Part shown: positions 16,014 to 23,825 of the stretch, in pieces
Position numbering within the stretch: position 1 is the first letter of the stretch
Layout of the letters: each line of letters opens with the position of its first letter
Assembly (NCBI GenBank): GCA_034090045.1
Contig: JAXDTI010000003.1
Span: 186,001 to 250,000 of the forward strand
Source of the DNA: JAXDTI01 sp034090045
Lineage (GTDB): Bacteria; Actinomycetota; Actinomycetes; Actinomycetales; Actinomycetaceae
Reading direction: 5' to 3'
Length of the DNA stretch: 64,000 bases
Program-made: the position numbers and the translations under genes
The notes under the pieces: generated by a model
Seen by the model: the letters and a program-made list of their open reading frames with translations, nothing else
Told to the model about the DNA's origin: nothing
The model's database searches: none

Positions 16014-16529
16014 CTAGAAAGTCGGAACTTCCTGTGCTTTCACGATGTCAACGCGTTTTATGCTGAGTGCTTGACCACCGTGAGTGAGGTACAGGTTACC
16101 TGCATCAAAGCCTAGCAACTCGGCGGTTATGTCTCCATCAGCACTGGTCACGATATTTAGGGTACGTCCGAGGGCGAGCGCAAAATGCCTATCCTCGGTT
16201 AGTTGCCGACCAATACCGCCACTGCTGACCTCCAGGGTGTAGTGCCCCGGAATCGGGTCTGCATCATCGAGATAGGCGCTGATCAGGCGGGTGAGATCGG
16301 CTATCTGATCGCTGCTCACCCCAGCCACCGCAGCTTCGCTGGCCTCCGCAACAGTATCGGCGGGAGTCTGAATAATCTCGGCAAGTCGAGTCTGATCAAT
16401 TTCAGGATCCACTACTATCAGCAGTTTTGAGTATTTACCGGCGCGGTTCAGGCGCAGAGAATCCAAGATTAGATGCTGCTGGTCAGCCAGTTGCCCGATA
16501 TGCAAAGTGAGCGAATCGATCAGTTCCAC
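16014..16529 (-). CDS. rimP: Ribosome maturation factor RimP
   Basis: RimP assists 30S assembly near S12. The N-terminal domain includes KYSKLLIVVDPE and the central segment HYTLEVSSGGIGRQL matches the family's EVSSPGIDRPL, although the conserved Pro and Asp are replaced by Gly here. The C-terminal Sm-like barrel ends in KRVDIVKAQEVPTF. I prefer the GTG at 16529, which has GGAG five bases upstream and starts at ELIDSLTL, giving 171 residues. A longer TTG-started frame reaches 16598 but would run into the promoter region of the divergent lipoprotein gene. Together with nusA it forms the usual rimP-nusA pair. Confidence 0.93.
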   Translation of the reverse strand: MELIDSLTLHIGQLADQQHLILDSLRLNRAGKYSKLLIVVDPEIDQTRLAEIIQTPADTVAEASEAAVAGVSSDQIADLTRLISAYLDDADPIPGHYTLEVSSGGIGRQLTEDRHFALALGRTLNIVTSADGDITAELLGFDAGNLYLTHGGQALSIKRVDIVKAQEVPTF

Positions 16530-16626
16530 ACTGTCTCCGTTGTCTCGGATCAATCCTATTATTAAGGCTGCCCCTATCCGGGGAGCCTCTTTGTTCAATA
16601 ACCTACTTCATGCAAGTATTGCAGTG

Positions 16627-17751
16627 ATGAAACGACTATTCAAGACCGGGGCTGGATGTTTTGTACTGCTGCTGGCCGTATCCGGCTGCTCCCAGTTGCG
16701 TCTAGACACCGGGGATAGTCTGAGTGCGCTCAATATCGACGAGGTCGCACGCATTCAGGCTGCTACCTGCACGGAAACCGTAATCGAATACGGTACCGGA
16801 ACCAGGTTGGCTGACTCCTATACCCGTTCTGTCCCCGGCACGGGACCTACGGTTGGCAGCGGTAATCAGGCAGCACCGATACGTGAAGACCTCTCGGCCA
16901 GTGAACGACAGGCAGTTGAGTTTGCGCTCACTGGGCAGGAGGCAACCGGTAATGCCTGGTTTTATATGGATCCAGATGAGGACGTGCCGGAGAACCCCAT
17001 CAGTTACGAAGTTCCGACAAACGCCCCTGAACTGGCGAATCTCTTGGCAAAGTGCGCTAAACAGGAGTTTATGGCAGCACGGGAAGTCTCGGATGGCGAT
17101 CTGGCAGAGCTGCTGGCCTCGCTCGCACTCGCCCAGGAGTATTCCGCCACCGAGATTTCAACAGCCGTGAACTCTCAGCTGCAAGCAGGTGAAACACTGC
17201 CGCTGGCACCGATGAAGCTCACTTATTCGGGCGATACCGGGCAATACGAGTACGTGCCTGATAACACCGCCAACCCAGAGATTAACTCCACCGTAAATAC
17301 TACCCCCACCGCAGCGGCCACCTCCCGTCCGGATCCTGAACGGCTGTCAGCGTCTCTCACCGCGATTGACCGGCTGCGCTATCACCTGGAGCTCTTTGGC
17401 GGTCGCGACAAGTCGATGCCGGACGAGACCCTCTATAACTGGGCGACTGCGCTGCACCGGCAGGAGGCTCAGCTGCTCGCATCCGGAGCCCGCGACACTC
17501 GCGAACACAGCTATGTTCTCGCTACCGGCAATGAACAATTGGCGGATTCGGCGCGAGCCGCACTGGCCGGAGAAGTGAGCATAATCGCGAGCAAACCATC
17601 TTCAGGAAAGAATGCGGGCGAGAACTTGGATGTCGAAATGGCGCGCGCTAACGCCAGATTGATTATGCAGATTACGTCACATTTCGGTGCGCAAATCGAG
17701 CCACTGCCAGGCCTGGATGTTTCAATGACCGACACTCGTTCAGACGACTGA
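16627..17751 (+). CDS. Lipoprotein of unknown function (possible DUF4439-type)
   Basis: Starting at the ATG at 16627, the protein has a textbook lipoprotein signal: KRLF, then a hydrophobic stretch and the lipobox LAVSGC, with the modified Cys at about residue 21. The mature part, about 355 residues, is Ala/Glu/Thr-rich and mostly helical, with a C-terminal segment from about 275 (ERLSASLTAIDRLRYHLELF...ALHRQEAQLLASG) that looks like a helical bundle with regularly spaced Glu and His. In streptomycetes a ferritin-like DUF4439 protein is encoded beside rimP; position and helical C-terminus suggest a distant relative, but I cannot confirm this. It diverges from rimP; the tRNA-Asn follows. Confidence 0.8.
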   Translation: MKRLFKTGAGCFVLLLAVSGCSQLRLDTGDSLSALNIDEVARIQAATCTETVIEYGTGTRLADSYTRSVPGTGPTVGSGNQAAPIREDLSASERQAVEFALTGQEATGNAWFYMDPDEDVPENPISYEVPTNAPELANLLAKCAKQEFMAAREVSDGDLAELLASLALAQEYSATEISTAVNSQLQAGETLPLAPMKLTYSGDTGQYEYVPDNTANPEINSTVNTTPTAAATSRPDPERLSASLTAIDRLRYHLELFGGRDKSMPDETLYNWATALHRQEAQLLASGARDTREHSYVLATGNEQLADSARAALAGEVSIIASKPSSGKNAGENLDVEMARANARLIMQITSHFGAQIEPLPGLDVSMTDTRSDD

Positions 17752-17756
17752 AAATT

Positions 17757-17831
17757 TGGCTCCCGCAGCTGGGCTCGAACCAGCAACCCTTCGATTAACA
17801 GTCGAATGCTCTGCCATTGAGCTATGCGGGA
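17757..17831 (-). tRNA. tRNA-Asn (GTT)
   Basis: Full cloverleaf on the minus strand: acceptor TCCCGCA/TGCGGGA, D-arm AGCTCAATGGCAGAGC, anticodon stem CGACT with loop around GTT, and T-arm GCTGGTTCGAGCCCAGC. Discriminator G and an encoded CCA follow. The anticodon GTT reads Asn codons. It lies 5 bases after the lipoprotein stop, on the opposite strand. Confidence 0.97.
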
Positions 17832-17946
17832 ATGCATCAATAAACCTAGCAGTTTCCCGGCAATATCTCCAATTAACTTCAGGATTACCCAGATACGGCG
17901 CAAGCCCGCGTGAGTGTTTGGGTATCCACCGGATTTGCTATAGCGT

Positions 17947-17966
17947 AACCTACTGTAGTGTAGGTT
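17947..17966. promoter_or_regulatory. Inverted repeat just before the acyl-CoA ligase
   Basis: AACCTAC and GTAGGTT, perfect 7-base arms separated by TGTAGT, end 13 bases before the start codon of the ligase at 17980, next to its AGGGGG ribosome binding site. Could be an operator for a dimeric regulator or an RNA hairpin that modulates translation. No regulator gene is adjacent. Confidence 0.4.
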
Positions 17967-17979
17967 TCTAGGGGGTGCT

Positions 17980-19818
17980 ATGGCTGAGAACATCCGCGAG
18001 CGCTTGATAGTGCGAGATTTACCCGGCGGTGGGCGCGAAGTAACAAACCCGCTGGCGATAGACATTTCCCCCACCATGACGCTGCCGAGTCTGCTCATGC
18101 AACGAGCCGCGCTGCACCCCAACGACACAGTTATTGAGCGGAATGCGCTGCTCGGCGACACCTGGAACCGGATTACCGCGCGCCAATTCGCCACTCAGGT
18201 GCGTCGCCTCGCATCCGGCCTGCTCGCACACGGCTGGGAGAAGGGGCAACGTATAGGTATCCTGGCTACCACCAGCTTTGAGTGGACACTGCTGGATTAC
18301 GCCTGCCAAAGTGCGGGGATTGTCACGGTACCCATATATGAATCTGATTCTGCCGAACAGATTCGTTGGGTGATTGAGGACGCCAACATCTGTGCAATCT
18401 TCTGTGACGACCGCACGCACCAGACACTGATACAGGCAGTCGATGCCGATATCCCGACCTATACTTTCGTTGATGGACCACTCGAAATTTTGATGCAACG
18501 CGGCGAAGTTGCCGGGGAAGATACTGTTGAACACTCGATTCATGACTTGACGCACTCTGATGTGGCCACAATCGTCTATACTTCCGGAACGACCGGTCGT
18601 CCCCGCGGTGCGATTCTCACCCACGGGAACCTGGTGACCGGCACCCTGGCAGGCTGCTCGTTTTTCCCGGACGCGGTGAGAGTGGCGAATGTGCGAACCC
18701 TGGTGTTTCTACCGCTGGCACATATCTATGCGCGCATCGTGGTGTATATGACACTGGCTGGTGACGGCGTGTGCGGTCATGTGCCAAATACCCGGAATCT
18801 GTTGGCAGATCTGGCATCTTTTCGTCCGACAACTATTGGTGCGGTGCCGCGGGTACTCGAAAAACTGTATTCTGCTGCGGACGCGAAAGCCGGCAGTGGC
18901 ATCATGAAACGCATCTTTAGGCTGGCTGCACATACCGCGATGGAGACCGGTCGGCTCATCGAGGAACGTGTCGAACCACACTTCGGTCAGCGCCTGAAGC
19001 AACGCGCCGCCGATAAACTCGTCCTGCGGAAGATAAAGAACCTGATGGGCGGGCAGATACGCAACGTGGTGTCTGGTGGAGCGCCGCTATCTGCAGATAT
19101 TCAACGGTTCTTCACCGGTGCCGGGCTCTACGTGTATCAGGGATACGGACTCACCGAAGCTGAGGGCGGGATTGCTTGCAATATTCCCGAATACTATCGT
19201 TCCGGGACTGTCGGGATTCCACTGCCGGGAGCGACAATCCGGGTGGATGATAGTGGTGAAGTACTGTTGCGGGGCGGCACGATTTTCGCAGGCTACCTGA
19301 ATAATCCTGAACAAACTGCCCAAGCTCTGGACGAGGAAGGCTGGTTCCATACCGGCGATCTTGGTTCTATCGACGAGGAGGGATTCCTCACTATCACCGG
19401 CAGGAAGAAAGAACTGATTGTGACTGCGGGTGGCAAGAACGTGCAGCCCGCGGTGCTTGAAGATGCGTTGCGCACCCATCCGCTCATTTCCCAGATTGTT
19501 GTTATAGGTGACAGGCAGCGTTTCATTTCTGCACTGGTGACCCTGGATGCCGAAATGCTGCCCAGCTGGTTGAACAACCACAAGCTACCAAATATGGATG
19601 TTTTGGCCGCCGCAAACCATCCGGCAGTGCGCTCTTCTATACAGTTGGCTATTGCTAAAGCTAACCGCCAGGTTTCACGAGCCGAATCTATCCGCAAATT
19701 TTCGATTCTTACCACCGATTTCACCGAAGATAACGGACTGCTCACACCGTCCTTAAAGGTAAAGCGTGCCGAAGTGGTGAAACGCTTCGCAAACGAAATC
19801 GCTAAAATATATGCCTGA
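17980..19818 (+). CDS. Long-chain fatty acid-CoA ligase, FadD15-like
   Basis: ANL-superfamily adenylating enzyme, 612 residues, expected to activate long-chain fatty acids to acyl-CoA with ATP. Motifs in order are the P-loop-like IVYTSGTTGRPRGA (about residue 197), YQGYGLTEAEGG, the ATP-binding GWFHTGDLG and the hinge ITGRKKELIVTAGGKNV. The catalytic Lys region near the end reads NGLLTPSLKVKR. This form, with the KKELIVTAGGKNVQP hinge, is typical of AMP-forming enzymes of the FadD15 group in actinobacteria. The ATG follows AGGGGGTGCT. It is a single gene that converges on rpoC, with a strong shared hairpin between. Chain-length preference is not readable. Confidence 0.9.
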   Translation: MAENIRERLIVRDLPGGGREVTNPLAIDISPTMTLPSLLMQRAALHPNDTVIERNALLGDTWNRITARQFATQVRRLASGLLAHGWEKGQRIGILATTSFEWTLLDYACQSAGIVTVPIYESDSAEQIRWVIEDANICAIFCDDRTHQTLIQAVDADIPTYTFVDGPLEILMQRGEVAGEDTVEHSIHDLTHSDVATIVYTSGTTGRPRGAILTHGNLVTGTLAGCSFFPDAVRVANVRTLVFLPLAHIYARIVVYMTLAGDGVCGHVPNTRNLLADLASFRPTTIGAVPRVLEKLYSAADAKAGSGIMKRIFRLAAHTAMETGRLIEERVEPHFGQRLKQRAADKLVLRKIKNLMGGQIRNVVSGGAPLSADIQRFFTGAGLYVYQGYGLTEAEGGIACNIPEYYRSGTVGIPLPGATIRVDDSGEVLLRGGTIFAGYLNNPEQTAQALDEEGWFHTGDLGSIDEEGFLTITGRKKELIVTAGGKNVQPAVLEDALRTHPLISQIVVIGDRQRFISALVTLDAEMLPSWLNNHKLPNMDVLAAANHPAVRSSIQLAIAKANRQVSRAESIRKFSILTTDFTEDNGLLTPSLKVKRAEVVKRFANEIAKIYA

Positions 19819-19833
19819 ACTGAGCTGAAAAGC

Positions 19834-19867
19834 GTGGTGGGCGCGACCCAATGGTCACGCCCACCAC
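19834..19867. terminator. Bidirectional hairpin between the acyl-CoA ligase and rpoC
   Basis: GTGGTGGGCG and CGCCCACCAC pair, with GAC/GTC extending the stem beyond one bulge, around CCAATG. It lies between the converging stops of the ligase and rpoC. The minus side is followed by GCTTTTC, so it probably serves rpoC best. Confidence 0.75.
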
Positions 19868-19874
19868 AGGTTTA

Positions 19875-19892
19875 TGAGACCAGCTGGTCTCA
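19875..19892. repeat. 18-base perfect palindrome at the rpoC stop
   Basis: TGAGACCAGCTGGTCTCA is its own reverse complement, and its first three minus-strand bases are the rpoC stop codon. In RNA it would form a 7-base stem right at the stop, upstream of the larger terminator hairpin. Confidence 0.85.
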
Positions 19893-22800
19893 AATGTCTT
19901 CAGGGTTGAAGTCCTCAAAAGACTGGCTGAAATCCAATCCTGCGAGGAAATCGTCACCCAGCTGCGGAATCTCGAAGTCCGCAGCGGACCAGCCCATAGC
20001 CGCCAACGCCTCATCAGTCGGATCGACTTTCACGTGCTGGTACACGTTTAGCCCGGTGCCGGCTGGGATCAGCTTACCGATAATGACGTTCTCTTTCAGA
20101 CCGATCAGCGGATCGGACTTTGAACCAAGCGCCGCATCGGTAAGCACCTTTGTGGTCTCCTGGAAAGATGCCGCCGACAACCAAGAATCTGTAGCCAGCG
20201 AAGCCTTCGTAATACCCATCAGCTCCGGACGTCCGGTTGCGGGCTCCCCGCCCTCAGACACGACCCGGCGGTTCTCGGCTCGGAACACCATATTGTCGAC
20301 CAGCTGACCGGGCAGCAGGTTCGTGTCACCGGATTTCAACACGGTGACCCGCCGCAGCATCTGGCGGACAATCACCTCAATATGCTTGGAGTGAATATCC
20401 ACACCCTGAGAGCGATAGACTTCCTGAACCTCGTTTACCAGCTGTTTTTGTGTGGCGTTGATACCCAGGATACGCAGCACCTTCTTCGGGTCGAGACGCC
20501 CCTCAGTAATTTTTGCGCCCACCTCAAGGTGGTCACCCTCAGAGACAATCATCTGCATCCTGCGGGACACTGGAATCTCGAGATCTTCTTGACCGTCATC
20601 ACGGGTGATGATAACCATGCGCTGCGAACCGGGCTCATCAACAATATGAACCTTGCCGGCAGCCTCGGTGATAACCGCCTCGCTCTTGGGGGTACGCGCC
20701 TCAAATAGCTCCTGCACACGCGGCAAACCCTGGGTGATGTCAGAGGAACCAGCGGCACCACCAGTGTGGAAGGTACGCATCGTCAGCTGCGTGCCCGGCT
20801 CACCAATGGATTGGGCTGCGATAATACCGACCGCCTCGCCAATATCGACACGCTTACCGGTCGCCAACGAACGCCCATAGCACGCCGCACAGGTGCCAGT
20901 CTCGGATTCGCAGGTGAGCACGGAACGCACCTGAATATCGGTGACACCACCGGCCACAAATTGGGCAATCAGCTCGTCACCAACATCCGCGCCCGCCTCG
21001 GCGAGCACCGTCCCGTCAGCAGCGACAACATCCTTCAGTAGGGTACGACCGTAGGCGGTGGTCTCGACAATATCGAGTTTTGTCACGGTTCCGTCCTCGC
21101 CGACTTCACCGATCGGCAGGGTCAAACCCCGGCGGGTTCCACAGTCCTCTTCACGCACGATAACGTCCTGGGAGACATCGACGAGACGTCGGGTCAGATA
21201 CCCGGATTCAGCGGTACGCAGAGCGGTGTCGGCCAGACCCTTACGGGCACCGTGGGTCGCGATGAAGTATTCGAGAACCGACAGACCCTCACGATAGTTC
21301 GACTTGATGGGTCGCTCGATCAGTTTCTGTTTCGGGTCCGCCACCAGGCCACGCATACCCGCAATCTGGCGAATCTGATCCCAGTTACCACGGGCACCGG
21401 AGTTCACCATCCTGAAGACGTTGTTACGTTCCGGGAAGTTCACGCGCATCGCTTCGGCGACCTTTGCCGTGCACTCGTTCCAAATATCGACAAGTTCACG
21501 GTAACGGTCATCTTCGGTGATCGCACCCACGTCATAGCGGTTCTGCACCTGCGCGGCCAGCTCCTCGTAGTGGTCGAGAATCTCCTGTTTAGTGTCGGGA
21601 GAGACCACGTCAGAGAACGCGATTGTGATACCCGACCAGGTAGACCAGTGGAAACCAGTAGATTTCAAGGCATCCAGAGAGGCCGCAACATTGCCCTTGT
21701 CGTAGGATTCTGCGAGGGTATTTACAATGCTGGCGAGCTGCTTCTTACCAACCTGATAGTTGACGAACGGGAAGTCCACTGGCAGTGCCTCGTTGAAGAG
21801 GCAGCGACCGACAGAGGTTTCGAGTTCTACTGCGTCACCGGGCTGCCAGCCCTGCGGGGCCTGCCAGTCGACTGGCGGCACAGTGCCGGGCTCCAGAATG
21901 ATTTTAGCGGTCTCGTTGATGTCGAGTTCGTTCATGTCATAGGCCATTATCGCCTCAGCCAGTGAGGAATACTCACTCATCACCGGGTTACCATCGGTGT
22001 CACGTTTCACCGGCAGCTCCGGGTTCGGGTTACCGGTCAGGTGGTACATTCCAATAATCATGTCCTGGGAGGGCATGGTTACCGGGCGACCATCAGAAGG
22101 CTTGAGGATATTGTTGCTTGAAAGCATCAGAATCCGCGCCTCCGCCTGCGCCTCAGCACCCAAAGGCAGATGCACAGCCATCTGGTCACCGTCAAAGTCG
22201 GCGTTGAAAGCGCCACAAACCAGCGGATGCAGCTGAATGGCCTTGCCCTCGACCAGTACCGGCTCGAAAGCCTGGATACCGAGACGGTGCAGGGTAGGTG
22301 CCCGGTTAAGCAGCACCGGATGCTCGGCGATCACCTCGTCGAGTACATCCCACACCTGCGGGCTCTGCCGTTCAACCTTGCGTTTCGCGGCCTTTACATT
22401 CGGCGCTTCTTGCCGTTCCACCAGGCGTTTCATAACGAAAGGCTTGAACAATTCGAGCGCCATCTGTTTTGGCAGACCACACTGATGCAGATGCAACTGG
22501 GGACCGACAACGATAACTGAACGACCCGAATAGTCCACACGTTTACCCAGCAGGTTCTGACGGAAACGTCCCTGTTTACCTTTCAGCATGTCAGACAGCG
22601 ACTTCAGGGCACGATTCGACGAGCCGGTGACCGGGCGACCCCGGCGACCGTTATCGAAGAGCGAATCAACAGATTCCTGCAGCATCCGCTTCTCGTTGTT
22701 GATAATGATTTCCGGGGCGTTCAGATCCAACAGCCGTTTGAGACGATTGTTACGGTTGATTACTCGGCGGTACAGGTCGTTGAGATCTGAGGTCGCGAAA

Positions 22801-23798
22801 CGTCCACCATCGAGCTGCACCATCGGGCGCAGATCCGGCGGAATGACCGGGACACGATCCAAAACCATTGATTCGGGTTTGTTCCCGGTGGTCAAGAACG
22901 CATTAATCACTTTCAACCGTTTCAGGGCACGGGTCTTGCGCTGCCCGGAACCGCTGTCAATGATTTCACGAAGTTTCGCTGCTTCACCCTCGAGATCGAA
23001 ATCCTGCAACCGGGTTTTGACAGCCTCGGCACCTTTCGCACCTTTAAAATAGGTGCCGTAACGGGCGGTCATCTCCTGGTAGAGGATTTCATCACCTTCG
23101 AGGTCACCGACCTTGAGTTCCTTGAAACGATCAAAAACTTCGCGTGCTGCTTCCAGCTGGGTCGTCATTTTGCGGCGCAGCTGAGCGATTTCCTTGTCAG
23201 CGGATTTACGCACCTTGTCGATGGCAGATTTTGCGGCACCCTCGCTCTCCAGCTGTGCCATATCTTTTTCCATTTTCTCGGCGCGTTTAGTAATCGCACC
23301 TTCGAAACGATCCTGAACCTGTTTGAGTTCCAGTTCCAGCTCATCGGTCAGAGTCGGCAGGTCATCGTGTCGAGCCTGCTCATCAACCTCGGTGATCATA
23401 TAGGCGGCAAAATAGATAACCTTTTCTAGGTCTTTCGGCGCCAAATCCAGCAGGTATCCGAGCCGGGAGGGCACGCCTTTGAAATACCAGATGTGAGTAA
23501 CCGGCGCGGCCAGTTCGATATGCCCCATGCGTTCGCGACGTACCTTTGAGCGAGTGACCTCCACGCCGCAGCGTTCACAGACAATTCCCTTGTAACGCAC
23601 CCGCTTGTATTTACCGCAGGAGCACTCCCAATCGCGGGTCGGACCGAAAATCCGCTCGCAGAACAGGCCGTCTTTCTCCGGCTTCAGGGTGCGATAGTTG
23701 ATGGTTTCCGGCTTCTTTACTTCACCGTAGGACCATTCTTGAATATCCTCGGCGGTCGCCAGGCCGATATGCAGTTTATCGAATTTGATTGCGCTCAT
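19890..23798 (-). CDS. rpoC: RNA polymerase subunit beta-prime
   Basis: Catalytic subunit of RNA polymerase, 1302 residues, close to actinobacterial length. The N-terminal zinc ribbon shows CSCGKYKRVRYKGIVCERCG. The catalytic loop NADFDGDQM holds the three Mg-binding aspartates. Further on are the bridge helix and trigger loop region (GEPGTQLTMRTFHTGG) and the second zinc site CESETGTCAACYGR. The ATG follows AGGAGAACAGAAA, 27 bases after the rpoB stop. The last residues (QSFEDFNPEDI) are acidic. Ordinary in itself, but the usual following genes rpsL and rpsG are on the other side of rpoB, in the opposite orientation. Confidence 0.99.
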   Translation of the reverse strand: MSAIKFDKLHIGLATAEDIQEWSYGEVKKPETINYRTLKPEKDGLFCERIFGPTRDWECSCGKYKRVRYKGIVCERCGVEVTRSKVRRERMGHIELAAPVTHIWYFKGVPSRLGYLLDLAPKDLEKVIYFAAYMITEVDEQARHDDLPTLTDELELELKQVQDRFEGAITKRAEKMEKDMAQLESEGAAKSAIDKVRKSADKEIAQLRRKMTTQLEAAREVFDRFKELKVGDLEGDEILYQEMTARYGTYFKGAKGAEAVKTRLQDFDLEGEAAKLREIIDSGSGQRKTRALKRLKVINAFLTTGNKPESMVLDRVPVIPPDLRPMVQLDGGRFATSDLNDLYRRVINRNNRLKRLLDLNAPEIIINNEKRMLQESVDSLFDNGRRGRPVTGSSNRALKSLSDMLKGKQGRFRQNLLGKRVDYSGRSVIVVGPQLHLHQCGLPKQMALELFKPFVMKRLVERQEAPNVKAAKRKVERQSPQVWDVLDEVIAEHPVLLNRAPTLHRLGIQAFEPVLVEGKAIQLHPLVCGAFNADFDGDQMAVHLPLGAEAQAEARILMLSSNNILKPSDGRPVTMPSQDMIIGMYHLTGNPNPELPVKRDTDGNPVMSEYSSLAEAIMAYDMNELDINETAKIILEPGTVPPVDWQAPQGWQPGDAVELETSVGRCLFNEALPVDFPFVNYQVGKKQLASIVNTLAESYDKGNVAASLDALKSTGFHWSTWSGITIAFSDVVSPDTKQEILDHYEELAAQVQNRYDVGAITEDDRYRELVDIWNECTAKVAEAMRVNFPERNNVFRMVNSGARGNWDQIRQIAGMRGLVADPKQKLIERPIKSNYREGLSVLEYFIATHGARKGLADTALRTAESGYLTRRLVDVSQDVIVREEDCGTRRGLTLPIGEVGEDGTVTKLDIVETTAYGRTLLKDVVAADGTVLAEAGADVGDELIAQFVAGGVTDIQVRSVLTCESETGTCAACYGRSLATGKRVDIGEAVGIIAAQSIGEPGTQLTMRTFHTGGAAGSSDITQGLPRVQELFEARTPKSEAVITEAAGKVHIVDEPGSQRMVIITRDDGQEDLEIPVSRRMQMIVSEGDHLEVGAKITEGRLDPKKVLRILGINATQKQLVNEVQEVYRSQGVDIHSKHIEVIVRQMLRRVTVLKSGDTNLLPGQLVDNMVFRAENRRVVSEGGEPATGRPELMGITKASLATDSWLSAASFQETTKVLTDAALGSKSDPLIGLKENVIIGKLIPAGTGLNVYQHVKVDPTDEALAAMGWSAADFEIPQLGDDFLAGLDFSQSFEDFNPEDI

Positions 23799-23825
23799 TT
23801 TCTGTTCTCCTGTCGTCCTGGTTGC

